Below are positions 10,784-22,347 of a stretch of 64,000 bases of DNA, piece after piece. Numbering within the stretch: the first letter of the stretch is position 1; each line of letters starts with the position of its first letter. The position numbers were made by a program, and so were the translations under genes. This stretch comes from Isoetes taiwanensis. Its lineage: Eukaryota; Streptophyta; Lycopodiopsida; Isoetales; Isoetaceae. The stretch covers positions 1 through 64,000 of the forward strand of contig JAJEKV010000285.1 in the NCBI GenBank assembly GCA_021234155.1. Direction: 5' to 3'. The notes under the pieces were generated by a model that ran no database searches, had not been told where the DNA came from, and saw only the letters and a program-made list of their open reading frames with translations.

Positions 10784-13700
10784 TTAATTGGAGCTCCCAT
10801 CCTGATTAGCCTCCTCTGATGAGCTGTGAAGTATACCATCAAAATCAATTAGCACAGTAGAAAGGAATTGAAAGGAACCATTAAATTTCCCAATCCTATC
10901 CCAGTCCCTGTCATATTTCTTCCCCTTTAGAAGTTTATGGGCCATGGCAGTAATTGCCAAAATGTCCAGAAAAGCCTTTTTGAGGGAAATCAAGTTAGGA
11001 TTTTTTCCATTTATGGCTACCTCATTCCTATGTTTCCAGATAACCCATATACATAAATTCCTCGTGGTTTGGATCAGTTTGTTGTTATGGTTTAGGAAAT
11101 TTTGTAAATTCCCCGGGCATCCTTGATTCAACTGTGATGTCCAAACCCAGAATTCCTCCAACCAAGGGTACAAGAATACATGATTTGAGCTTTCTTTCTG
11201 ACCACATCCAAGAGGGCAGGTATCTCCAACTGATCTGTCATATTTATGTCTAATTGTACGAAGGCTTTGGTGTAGTGCCAGCCATCTAAATATTTTGATC
11301 TTACTAGCAGTATAATTCTTCCAACTACTTTGACAGATTTTAGCTAGTGTTCTTTCCTCACATCCCCATAATTTGCTGGCCTTGGAATCCTGACTGTCCA
11401 ATAAGGCTTTGTAGATATCTTTGACCATATAATTTTCTTTGTTATTAAGAGTCCACTTGCAAGAATTATTGGCCAAGTCCCCAAATTCCTGCACAATACT
11501 TATCACTTTATGATAGATTTTCTTGTCCAATATTGACCCTTTAGTCTTTGACTTCACTATTTCCCATGACATCCATCCATCTTTATCAGTGAGATCTTCT
11601 ATCCTTTGCAGGCTAGCATTAAACCACTGCATATATTTCTGAGGATGAGTAAGGACCAGACAACTGTCTTTGATTGAAACCAAAGGAGGGATGCCAGAAG
11701 AAATTGATGTCTCGACATCGAGCATCCAGCTCAAGAGGCCTAAAGCAAAGTAATGCTTGATTCCATGCCTGACTTATTCTCCTCATGAGGGGAGATGATT
11801 CAAAATTTGGTGTGGTTTGGAAGAATGCAGAGTCAGGGAGAAGGTGTTTGAGAGTGTGACTTCCTACAGGATAGGATTTATCCACCCAATAGTGAACCAG
11901 TTTTAGAGCAGGAGAGGGATTATGACTGTGAATTGCCCTCCATACCATCTTCCCCGCCAAGGCTTGTGCTTGAAGGAAAAGATCTTTACATCCTAGTCCT
12001 CCTTTTGGTTTTGGTTTTATCACATCAGTCCATGCATGTGTGCACCCTGCCAAATAAATCTCCTTATGGCACTCTCAATGCTATTGTATGATGCTTTGTC
12101 TGCAACAATTGCCGAAGAAAAATACACATGAGAGCCAGCAATGATAGAGTTGGCAATTTCCACTCTACCAGCTAGTGAGAGAGATGCTGGGTAAAGCATA
12201 AGTTTCTTCTTAATTCTATTGACCAGAGGCTCCCAAAGTCCATGTAGGGTGCTGTTTAAGGCCAGGGGCAGACCAAAAAGTTTAGTAGCCATGTTTTTCC
12301 CAGCCACCTTTACCCCCAAAATCTCTGTTTGATTTCTTTCACTAACAATAGAACATTTGTCTTTGTTGAGCATGACCCCAGACACCTCCCCAAAAGATTC
12401 TAAAGCCTCCAGAAAGTTTTGTAAACTCTGATCATCCTCTTTCAGAAAAACAAACGTGTCGTTAGCATATTGCATGATGACAAAAGGCTCACCAGAATTA
12501 GGAATACTGAGAGCTTGAATTTTTCCCATACTGTGCAAATGGAAGGCCAGCTTTGTGACCATTTCTATAACAATTAAGAAGAGATAAGGTGCCAGAGGGC
12601 AACCCTGTCTGACACCCCTTCTACATTCAAATATCTTGGTGGGGTGCCATTTATAATTAATGCAGAGGACGCAGTGGCATTCAATCTCCATACCAAATTG
12701 TAAATATCATCAAAGAATCCCAGATGGCTCATGGCTCTCTTTAAAAATTCCTAATTAATTGTGTCATAAGCTCTTTTGAAATCCAGCTTCGACAGCATAC
12801 AATTTTGACCAGATAGTCTATTCCAATGAAGACCTTCACTAGCTCCAATAAAATTATCTAAAATGTTCTTGTTAGGAAGGAAAGCTGACTGGCAGGGACT
12901 TGTTGTCTCCTGGAGAATTGGTTTTAGTCTGTTGGCTAAGATTTTGACCACAATCTTATAAGTAGTATTTGTCAAAGTAATGGGCCTCCAATCTCCAAGA
13001 ACAACAGGGTTGTCTGTCTTGGGAATAAGGGCTATCTGACCTGCATTGATTGCTGGATTCATAAAGTTTGCCTTCCATACCCCTTGAAAAAAGTTTAATA
13101 AGTCCTTTTTTTTTTATGAACGTGGACCTTTATTACTCAAAAGAATACAAAAAGTACATGGGGGACTCAAAACCCAGTGGAGAAGATATCCACTAGAGCA
13201 ACACTACCCACCACATACATAGAAAAGCAGAGAACACAGATCACCACGAGCACAATTGTTTGCTATGAGTAGGTGTGAATCTGAAGATATTGCTCCCAAA
13301 TGACACTTTTGATGTCATCCTTTAAGGAAGAACACTTGTACGCCTTCACAATGCGACTATGGGCATCGCTAAGCACTTGCGTATCTGAAAAGACCTGTCC
13401 CTTGAAGATGAGGAGATTTCGTCTCTTCCAGATGGACCAGATGATCCAAGCAGATGCTAAGTGGAAAGCCCTCTTTGCCAACTTGTCCCAAGAACTAGGA
13501 TAGATTGCTGATTATTAAAGTCACAATGGAAAAGACTCAAAAGCCATTGCCAAGCAAGTCGAACATGGTGACACAAGAAAAAGCAGTGCTCAATTGTCTC
13601 ATCCCTCTGCATGCAAAGAGTGCAGATCACAGAGACTTCTGGACGAAACCGATGAACAACAGTGTTCACCCGCACGCATCTATGAGTGATCTGCCACCAT

Positions 13701-15390
13701 AAAATAGATAGCTTAGCTATGAAGCAATTTATCCCATACCCATCGCCAGACTGCTTTACGATGAGGATCAGGAATAACTAAAGGCCACTTTGGCGATGGA
13801 GGCAACACTTCAGGATGAAGCAGGACCACATACATCGAGTGCACCAGGTGCTCCTCCATAACACTGCCATGAACCACCCAGAGCTGGGGAGCCACGTCTT
13901 GTGGGTGTGGAGGAAGTGTAGCAGCTACTTTAATAAGTCTTCTTTCATAGAATTCCAAAATTCCACATAAAATTCAGGCTGGAAGCCATCTGGACCTGGA
14001 CTTTTCCCAGATTCCATAGATTTAAGAGTATCATGTATCTCCCTTTCTTGTGGGACTTCCATAACCTCCTTCTCATTAACCAGAACTTGTTTCCTGGGAA
14101 TTGCATCAAAAAAATCATCCATCTTCCTGTTGTCCACTTTTTTTTTCAGCAAATAACTTTTCATAAGCTTCTCTAAAATAAGCTTCCAAATCTTCCTGTT
14201 TGTCCAAGGTATTCCCATTAGTAGTCACCTTAACAATCCCATTATTTAACAATCTGTTTTTGGCTGATCTAAAGAAGAATGCAGAGCCACTTTTATCCAT
14301 TTCATTTATGTATTTGCACCTGCTTTTGATTGTTAAGGTTCTGGCCTCATTTTCTTCAATAATCGTGACTTTCCTTTCCAAGTCTTCCTCTTGAATTTGA
14401 AGCTCCCTATTGTCCTTGTTTTTGAATAAGAGCTCCCTAATTTCTCTAATCCTACTATAAACCTCTTGTTTTTCTTTTTTCCTCCTGTTTCATTCCATTT
14501 TTTCCCCAATTCTTAACCCATCCTTTTACAATTCTCATTTTCTCAAGAAAAAGCTGTATGGAAGATGTTCTCTCCACTTTATGTAAGGAGTAAAACTCTT
14601 TAAATTCATTACAAAAGGCCTTATTCTTAAGAAGTTCAGTATTAAATTTGAAGGGAACATAAGCTTCACCCTTCCTTCCCTGTACTGGAGTGGACATAAT
14701 CCGTGGATAGTGGTCTAAAATAGAATTCCCAATGTCATTGTTAATGGTCACATTGTCCAGGCAGTGGATAGTCTGAGTTTTCACATAAAACCTGTCTAGC
14801 AGACAAAAAATCCTGTCATTTCCTTTTCTCTTGTTTGACCAGGAATACAAATTAGAGGAGGACGGGGGGATATAGCATAAATCCAAGGTCAAAGAATCCC
14901 ATATGGATCTTTCACTTCTAGACATGTTTATTTTCTTACCATACTTTTGCTCCCATGCAGGGGTGTTGTTAAAATCCCTAGCCAGTATGATATTGGCATA
15001 ATTTTTCTGAGATAGCCATTTTTGCATGTCTTCCCATTGCTTCTCTCTTTCTGTAGGTTCTATTGATGCATAGACGTTAATTACAGCCAAAGGTTCACCT
15101 TCCACCTCCAGGAAGACCATTGACCATCTCCCACTAGGATGACAATAAGAGTCAAGCTTTTTATATCCCTGCCACATAGTACAGATGCCTCCCTTGGTGC
15201 CATCAACAACAGTCCACACTGCATCCCCATTTGGGAACACCCAGCTTCCCAATCTAGCAGTTTCAAAAGGTGGCAATCTATGCTCCTGGACCAGAATGAT
15301 ATCAGCTTTCAAATCTTTAAGAGCAACTATAGCTCTTTTCCTTTTTAAGGGGCCCTTGATACCCCTCATATTCCAAGTTATGCACTTCAT
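10784..15390 (-). pseudogene. LINE B ORF2: endonuclease, reverse transcriptase and C-terminal zinc region (split by LINE C)
   Basis: The ORF starts MKCITWNMRGIKGPLKRKR at 15390. The AP endonuclease spans about 15390-14700 (ADIILVQEHRL, LAVINVYAS, DFNNTP and DHYPR motifs). The usual GDFN reads ARDFN. RT blocks run about 14380-12000: SGKSPGPDGFQPEFY, WRPITLTNTTYKIVVKILAN, LPNKNILDNF, LDFKRAYDTIN, RRGVRQGCPLAPYLFLIV. The catalytic YxDD reads YANDTF, so one Asp is lost. The C-terminal region (11734-10784) shows WKNYTASKIKIFRWLALHQS and CPLGCGQKESSNHVFL, a zf-RVT pattern missing its last Cys. Frame changes occur near 14455, 14200, 12700 and 11700. LINE C interrupts it between KEDLLK and VWKANFMNP. 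Confidence 0.88.
13106..13928 (-). mobile_element. LINE C: 5'-truncated L1-like insertion inside LINE B
   Basis: A plus-strand T-run (about 13106-13116) marks the 3' A-tail of a minus-strand element. TTTAATAAGTCCT at 13094-13106 and TTTAATAAGTCT at 13929-13940 are its target-site duplication (12 bp, one mismatch). The body encodes the C-terminal end of an ORF2: WPLVIPDPHRKAVWRWVWDK, then the zinc-knuckle pattern ICTLCMQRDETIEHCFFLCHH, then SAWIIWSIWKRRNLLIFKGQ. Stops and frameshifts are present. Sequence and 3' end differ from LINE B, so it is a separate family. Confidence 0.88.
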
Positions 15391-15394
15391 TATG
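15386..15394 (-). promoter_or_regulatory. TAATG stop-start overlap between LINE B ORF1 and ORF2
   Basis: On the minus strand the ORF1 stop TAA and the ORF2 start ATG share one base (TAATG at about 15388-15392). In some LINEs, such as silkworm SART1, this arrangement supports translation of ORF2 by termination and reinitiation. Function here is inferred from position only. Confidence 0.7.
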
Positions 15395-17382
15395 CAGGGT
15401 ATACTTTCCTTGGTTGGCTCAAGTTTAGGGCAGGGCTACTGTCAGAAAAATAAACTTTCTTGCTTCTCTTTTTGGTAGTAGCAGGGGTATAAAAGACTTC
15501 TTTATCCATGTCAGGAGGAGCAGAATTAGGAATACTTTCCTCCTCTAAGTTGAGTTCCTCAGTACCAGCAAAAGTGTCATCAATTCCATCTGAGCATAAC
15601 TCCTCTAGGGGAGACTTAGTGAAGAATTTAGAATCATATTGTTTCTGTTCAAGTCCAATTGTGCAAGGCACAAATTCAGAATCCCGATTTTCTATGGTTT
15701 TTTGGGCTTCCTCCTTTTCTATTAAAACTATAAGTTCCTCATGTAAATCAGGTCCATCTTCCCTTTTATCTAGAGAAGAGAACTCCATTCTATTAGGGGT
15801 TATAGGGGAAGTGTTAGATTTCTCACCCTGGAATAGTACAGTCCCTCCCGTTGACTTATCCGAGTCAGATGGGTCAGGATATTCATTGACTCTTGGATAA
15901 ATGGGGTCCACAATTATTAAAGCATTGCTTCTTTGGAGATGTGCAGGAGTGACCACTAATTTAGGGTCATTTTCAATATCAGCTTTCATTTTCCCTTTTT
16001 TCTGGATAATCCCTTGGCCCATTGGACTTATAAGGCTTACATTTTGACTCTGAGTCAAACCTGTATCTTGGCCAATGGGACTTATAAGCCCATTATCCTT
16101 TGTGCCCTGTTCAACTTCTTGGCCCTTATTGGGACTTACAAGAACCTTGAACTGATTCCCCATATTACTGTTCAGTTCTTTTTTCCTCCATTCCCTATGT
16201 TGTCTTCTATTTTCATTTTGCAACCGTTCAGCCTGTTTATTTTCTTTTCTTTTTTTCCTTTTCTGGATTCTGCGGGCACTCCCATTGAGATTCTTTTTTC
16301 CATTTTTCCTATTGTTCACAGGGATCCAACCACTCTCCATTGTTTTCTTGTCATCCCCTTCTTTGTTTAAGGTATTGGCTAGAGTCAGATTCATAGAGTT
16401 AGCAGACCATGTGCCTTTGCACACCCCGCCCCCGTGCAACCTAAGCCCATAGATATTGCATGGAATGGGCAGCCCAAACCAATTGAGATTGAGTTTCCTT
16501 GGATTATCAAAGAAATCCAAGTACTCAATGAACTTGGGTATGGGTTTCAGGATGTCCAGTTGAACCCATACCTTCGGGGCCCTTTCTGGAATAATTTCAC
16601 AGCCAATGTAATCATCAATCTCCTTGAAGAGTAGCTTAAGTACATCTTCATGCCAATAAATTGGGTTTAACCCTTGAACAGAGACCGAGGCGGGATGAAA
16701 CAATTGGCCCAGGTTCTGTGGGTCAAATTTAGGATTCCATTTCTGAAAGTAGAATTGGGTATTGGCTATGAATATTGTGTCTTGTTTTAGCAGATGGGTT
16801 ATCGTTCTCTCGTTCCCACATTCTACTACAAAAAAAAGGAAAGTCAAGCCAGTAAATCCCGTTAATCTCCAACCCCCTGGCCATTTTGCATATCTCATTT
16901 CTTATGGTCATCAACTTGACTCCTTCGTGCCGGATGCATCCTATCACTGCTTTATGTTCCAGTTCTTTAAGTTTAGCAGGTATCACAGCATGTTTGAGGT
17001 TAGGAATACCTCAAAATTCCGGTATGCCTTTCCTCTTCTGTCCCTGGATCATACACCTCTGTTCTTCGTTAATTTGATCCAGAATAGGTTGAGCTAGTTG
17101 GCTCTGCATCCTTGCAACAGGAACTCCCTTCTGCAATCGCGTCATCGGTCGGTTCTCCCCCATTGTTCCAGTATCAATCAGAAAATCTCCCACTGTAACT
17201 ATTTTTCCTGTGTTTCCTTTCCCCGAATGTAATGATGTCAATGATAGATTGCTGCTGTTGATTTGACAAGCTTCTAAAAGCTTTTTCAAATTCCGTCCAT
17301 GCAACGTCTGTCCCTTTCCTGTAACATTCATGTCCCTATTGTCCCATGGATCAAATCTGTTCCCGATCCAATCCTTTGACAT
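15390..17382 (-). pseudogene. LINE B ORF1: gag-like RNA-binding protein
   Basis: The probable start is MSKDWIGNRFDPWDN at 17382. The reading changes frame near 17000 and again near the homopolymer at about 16827-16836, then stays open from about 16898 to the stop at 15390. The middle matches the DUF4283 type found in plant L1 ORF1 (FQKWNPKFDP, NPIYWHEDVLKLLF, VWVQLDILKPIPKF). A strongly basic stretch follows (NRKNGKKNLNGSARRIQKRK), as expected for binding element RNA. Further on is a low-complexity segment with a repeated LISPxGQ motif, then an acidic Ser/Pro-rich tail ending RKVYPA. Its stop codon overlaps the ORF2 start by one base. Confidence 0.82.
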
Positions 17383-17506
17383 TCCTGCTATGTTCCCTAT
17401 GCATCAGAATGGGCCCATTGGGGCCCATGCACTCACTTCCCATCAGCTATCTATCTGCGTACCTTACTGACTATCAAACCCTAGCGCCATGTCTCCCCCC
17501 CTCTTT

Positions 17507-19969
17507 GTGGTAGCCTGCTACTTTCCACATGCAGAAAGCAACTTCTATCACACCCACTCGGATGTGGATAGGCTGGAACCTCTATGTCGATCTATATGAT
17601 GACATACAGCAGCATAAGCAGTTGGGCAATGTCATACTCCTTGGAGACTTCAATGCGCGCACCGGGGTAGAACAACCCATGAGATTTGATCCCTTGACTG
17701 ATGATATATTGCAGCTGCGTCCTGCAGAAGGAGCTTGGCCACGGACATCAGATGACAATCAGGTCATGCGCTATGGTGGTAGACGATTGCTTTTTGCTCG
17801 TGGTATCTTTGACTCGGTAATTTGCAATGGATCGCACAAATTGGCCGCCCACCCACAAGAGCACTTTGTAGACGGGAAAACCGTGGGGAGGATCTAGTGT
17901 GGTGGATGTCTTTGGTGCCCGAAAGCGGGATATGCATGTCGCCAAGCACTTCCGTGTGGGAACGCCTAATAGGGATGAAGAGATCGACTGCGGACCACTT
18001 GCCACTTTACTTGAAGTTGGCTTGGCGGGTTGTGCGAACCCCTATGCAACAACTCCTCACATGCCTCGGTGCGATTGGATTATGAACATGCAGGGGCTTA
18101 TGCCCGTGATGCTTATAGATGACTGGCGAGAAATTTTGCAATATCCTACACTAGAGCAAATGACAGCCTACCGGTGACCGATGTGCTTAGGGCTGCATGA
18201 CAGAGAGATGCTTTGGGATAAGCCGCCCGCGAACGGACCTCCGGCAACACAACCTTCCCAGGTAATCAATGGTTTGATGCAGAGTGCAATGAACACAAAT
18301 GCTGGCTCTGCCAAGTCACAGACCCTGCTTTACGCCCACATGCAGTCAGACAGTACCGCGTCTTCCTTAAAGCTAAGAAAGCCCGGTACATTAAAATAAG
18401 CATCAAAGGGAAATGTTTTACCTCTTGAAGCGTCACCCGTAACCTTCGGGCGAAGGGTTCTTAGAAAGCCGCGATACAGCCCATTGTGGAACATCACTCC
18501 CGGCGGTGGAGGCAATACTTGCCTTGCTTATATGACCTCGTGGTACACATGCAAAGATTACCCGCAAGAAGGCCCAATCTTTGGAAATCACAGATTCGAA
18601 CGTGGAACAAGGTTTACATCGTCTTGCCAATGGGAAAGCCCCGAACCTGGATGGTATGCAGGCAGAATTGCTTAAGTGGGCAGGGCCGTCCATAATACCA
18701 GTGCTGACCCCCTTGTTCAACAAGGCATTACAGGAAGGCTTCTCGCTGCAGTGGACCAATAGCAGAGTTGTTCCCATCTATAAGGCAGGTGACCCGCATT
18801 GCCCAGCCAATTACCGAACAATCATGGTCATCTCGGTGTTTGCAAAATTGCTTGCTGGGATTCTAGCAGTTGACGGGCTGGGCAGAGGTAGCAGAGATAC
18901 AGGCCCTCACCCAGGCAAAATTCAGACCCCGGCACTCAACCATTGATCACATTTTCACATTGCGAACTCTGGTTGAAGACAGCAGGAACCGCCGTCATGA
19001 TATATATTGTTGCTTCGTGGATTTTGCGAAGGCATTTGACACTGTGCCTCGGGAAAAACTATGGGCAAGATTGTGACAGCTGGGGGTTCCTGTAGATTTG
19101 CAGAATGCAGTGTACAGGCTATATGAAAGATGCTCGGGTCGGTTGCAGCCGACAAGCTAACCGTTTGATAGTAGCATCGGGTTCGTCAGGGATGCCCTCT
19201 CTCCCCAACATTGTTTGGGCTTTACATTGATCAATTGGAGAGTTGGCTTGTTGATAATGGGGGCGACGGGGCTCACCTTCTCTACCAGATCATCAAGCAG
19301 TTAATATATGCTGATTATGTGGACCTCCTAGCTTACACACCAGCAGACATGCAACGACATCTCAATGCCCTGGACACATTTTGCCAAGCGACTGATATGC
19401 GCGTCAACTTGGCCAAGACTAAGGTGGTTTTCATATCATCTTCACGTCAGCCGAGGATCCCCTCCTTCAGTTACCGAGGGCAGAATGTGGAAGTAGCATC
19501 CACATACAAATATTTGAGAGTGGAGTTTCCTTCTATTATGCATTGGGACACATCCATATGGCTACGAGTTACAGCGGGTTGGAAGGCACTATATGCAATG
19601 CAAAACAATAGTCATAGAGCAGAGTTGTATGATTGGGCCCATCAGTCACACCTGTTCAAGGTCTTAGTGGAGCCTGTCCTTTTATACGGGGTTAAAGTAT
19701 GGGGCCCAGTAGTATCCCTCGCTACTTGGAATGACTTGGAGCAGGTGCAGAAACTCTTCTTGGTACGAGCACTAGGGGTGAAGTCCACAGTCCCATATCA
19801 AATTCTACTACAGGAGACAGGATTCTTGCCTCTTCAGAGGGCGGCCCTTGATCGCCACATTGTCTATTTTCATAAGGTGGTCAATATAGACGATGCTCGT
19901 CTCCCTAAACTAGCTTATATCATAGCAATGGGGCCACAATGCCTCAAGGCCTGCTGGAGGGAACATTAG
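17507..19969 (+). mobile_element. LINE A copy 1, central and RT portion
   Basis: This continues the element broken at 10200. It begins VVACYFPHAESNFYHTHSDV and carries the endonuclease motif LLGDFNART (about 17638). RT blocks are LANGKAPNLDGMQAELLKW, RVVPIYKAGDPHCPANYRT, FRPRHSTIDHIFTLRTLVED and CCFVDFAKAFDTVPREKLW. The catalytic box reads YADYVDLLAYTP, so the second Asp is replaced by Tyr. A long open stretch at 19211-19969 holds the thumb and connection region (MRVNLAKTKVVF, VEPVLLYGVKVWGP, FLPLQRAALDRHIVYF). Many frameshifts lie upstream of it. It aligns throughout with the minus-strand copy at 35085-38600. Homology stops at CWREH (19969). Confidence 0.88.
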
Positions 19970-20191
19970 GGCGGATTTGGGGTCTGAAAATGGCCTCCTA
20001 TCAGCCATTCCACGTCATATTTCCGCTCCTTTTTTCCCATGCCACCTAGGATACCAAAATCTCATCATTACAGATTTACTTGGAATATTCTCCCGGAATA
20101 AGGGGGATTGCGCATTCATGGCGCCATATGTATTTAATTCTGTTGGTTGTCAGACAGGCTGATGCAACATGTGGCGCTTCTAAAAAGCCAC
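19970..20191. other. Unassigned sequence between LINE A and the solo LTR
   Basis: Homology to LINE A copy 2 ends at 19969. Nothing recognisable follows until the LTR at 20192. The sequence resumes unchanged after the LTR at 21944. Confidence 0.4.
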
Positions 20192-21943
20192 TGTGACGTT
20201 CCAGGCATTCATACGGTATACGTATGCACGCCGGGACACGTCACTAGGACATAAGGGGGTAATTGGCTAAGTGGGCATCGACCACAATGGTTTTATTTAG
20301 CTATGTTAATAAATCCATTGTGGATAATTATAAAGTATATAGCCTAATTACCCTAATTAAGCTAAATTAGTTAATTAGCACCAACAAGGGGGTGCCACTT
20401 GGCCCAAATCGATTGGGCAAGGCATGGTTTCCATTTTGGACACCCAAATTAGGGCTTTTGTGCCCCAATTCGAATTAGGAGCAGCTGGAGATGGAGGAGA
20501 GGAGCTGCTGGGCGCCCAAGGAGCAGTTGAGCGCCCAAGGAGCAGGTGGCCCAAGGACTCATTCTTTGGCCCAAGGAGAAGCGGCGGGAAATGCCCAAGG
20601 ACTGTTGCTGAGCGCCCAAGGAGCAGCTGAGCGCCCAAGGACTGCTGCTGACCTCACCAAAATCACTAAACAACCCCTAGCTATTGCTGCCACCCTTCGA
20701 CTGACACTATGGAAGCACCTTAACGATAACGGGTCCAAAGCCCAAACACTTTGGTTGGTAGTAGTTTAGTTGTGAATTCTAGGGTAGCGCCCTGTTGGGC
20801 ACTTGTTGTGATGTTCGCATATGGATTTCTCTACGTGTTTTAATGGTAGGAACTAACCCTTGATTGTAAAGGTAAGTTCTCTTTATATTCTGATTCTGGT
20901 TTGGTTCCTAAAAAGGATGGATTGATAGTTCTTTGTATGGTATCACTCTGGAAATGGGGGAAATAAGGGCGGGGTAGAGACCTCTGAACTCATATACGTT
21001 AGTATGTTCCTAGATAAAACCCTGTAATTCCCAATATTGCGGCCTGTGCACAAGAGCCCACCGGGTCCTAGATGCTATGGTCTGGCTTAGCACCAGACAA
21101 GGAACACAGTGGTGACATGAGGGGTGGGGTCTTGCACGAGCATACAAGGCTCCTGAGACTCCTACAGTGGGCTAGGCCTGATAGCCGGTCACGTAGAGGG
21201 CCGGGTATGGGTCTGACACTCCCCGGGTGTAGAGGTGTGATCCGTGATGGAGCACCTTGCACTTTGAGTAGATTTAGGGTGAGTAAGTCTGCACGGATGC
21301 GGGGTCGCTGAGCGCGGCACGTATTCTCTAGCTCACCCATGGAACCACTGTGATTCCGGAAGGGGACGCTTCCCACGCCTCATCGGACCAAAGGCCATGA
21401 ACCCGAGTAGGCTCAAAGGGTGATACCTTGAACTCCGCGTCTCGGGAAGGCTATAGCGGCCATAGCGTGAATTGACCCATCCGCAAAGTGTGCAATGTGA
21501 GGGGCGGATGGAGTGGTCAACCCTAGCCGATGTTCTATGCCGATAACGCCATGCCAAGACTTCGTCTCGCTGATCTCTTGAGGCCCGGCCGTCGATCGAT
21601 CCTCACCGAGTCCGAGCGGGGTAGAACACGGGGTTTGGGTGTTTTCTTAGGTTTAGATGCATATTCTATGCCGTTGGTATTTGGATGGATGCACCACCCT
21701 TCGTGGTGGTTATTTATATATGATTTATGCTGTGTGCTAACCCTTGTATTCATGCTTCCGCGACGTAGGAGTCCCATTGAAGGCGTGGGCCGAATGACCC
21801 CTTCGTGTCCTTCTTTCGGGCATCATTTCATAGATGGCCCGAAATAGACGGAGGGCCCTGCTCATGGCAAGTTGGTTGCCATGGGAGGGGAAAGTCCCTG
21901 TATGTATACGGCTGGGTGTCGTATATATTCAGGGAGCGTCACA
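20192..21943 (+). mobile_element. Solo LTR (1752 bp) with 5-bp target-site duplication
   Basis: It begins TGTGACGTTCCAGG and ends GGGAGCGTCACA, so the tips form the 7-bp inverted repeat TGTGACG/CGTCACA with TG..CA ends. GCCAC at 20187-20191 recurs at 21944-21948 as a perfect duplication. No internal coding region is present, so the element is a recombination remnant. Parts match the region 41480-42963 closely (for example GGCCCAAATCGATTGGGCAA at about 20401-20420), and its first bases match the start at 62256. Confidence 0.85.
20505..20650. repeat. Minisatellite inside the solo LTR
   Basis: About seven imperfect copies of a 15-20 bp unit close to GCGCCCAAGGAGCAGCTGA. The related LTR at 41480-42963 lacks this expansion. 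Confidence 0.75.
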
Positions 21944-22150
21944 GCCACTTGCATTATAGCATACCTGCAACTCATGGCGGTGCCTCTTGGTTTGTCAGAT
22001 ACCAAGCGTGCGTGTCACCGATTCTTGCGCTATTTTCATTTAGAGGCCATGGCCATACAAGCTTCCCGCCTTCCACATTTCAAAATTTGAATGTGTAGGT
22101 TGAAGCTTTGTATCAGACTTTCATTTCGAGGCGCTGCGGCTGCACCTTAT

Positions 22151-22347
22151 GGGTGGTTCACATGGAGAAGTTTAGGCCCTCCGCTGAGTTCTGGCGGAGT
22201 CAGCACTGATTAAATAATTCAGCGCTGCATCAGCTACGCAAGTTGGATCTTGCAAGGGCTGATTTTTCCAAAACGGGCTGAATTTTTGCCTCAGCCCAAG
22301 TTCAGTGGGTTTTAAGCCGCTTATATATTCGTCCATGTGAACCAAAG
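22151..22347. mobile_element. MITE-like foldback with 13-bp inverted ends
   Basis: TGGTTCACATGGA at about 22154-22166 is inverted at 22332-22344 (TCCATGTGAACCA). The interior of about 165 bp is non-coding. The flanks on both sides share CTTCC…AATTTGAAT sequence, suggesting an insertion into, or a duplication of, the surrounding DNA. Confidence 0.55.

Larger units (their letters stand above)
10201..17497 (-). mobile_element. LINE B: full-length L1-like non-LTR retrotransposon
   Basis: This is a 7.3-kb element on the minus strand. It has a 3' A-rich tail (plus-strand T-rich run at 10201-10220), a 9-bp target-site duplication, an ORF1 with a DUF4283-like gag domain and basic region, and an ORF2 with endonuclease, reverse transcriptase and a C-terminal zinc-knuckle region. 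The 5' end, near 17497, begins with a G-run. The element lies inside LINE A copy 1 and is itself interrupted by LINE C at 13106-13928. A few frameshifts and a damaged RT active site mean it is no longer autonomous. The region 10201-10570 is its 3' untranslated end. Confidence 0.9.

Noticed and set aside
15139-16370. Plus-strand open frames across the LINE B ORF1/ORF2 region
   Set aside because: They are antisense to well-supported retrotransposon coding sequence.
20424-20769. Overlapping open frames at 20.4-20.8 kb
   Set aside because: They are readings of the LTR minisatellite in several frames. An LTR carrying a real gene is not needed to explain them.
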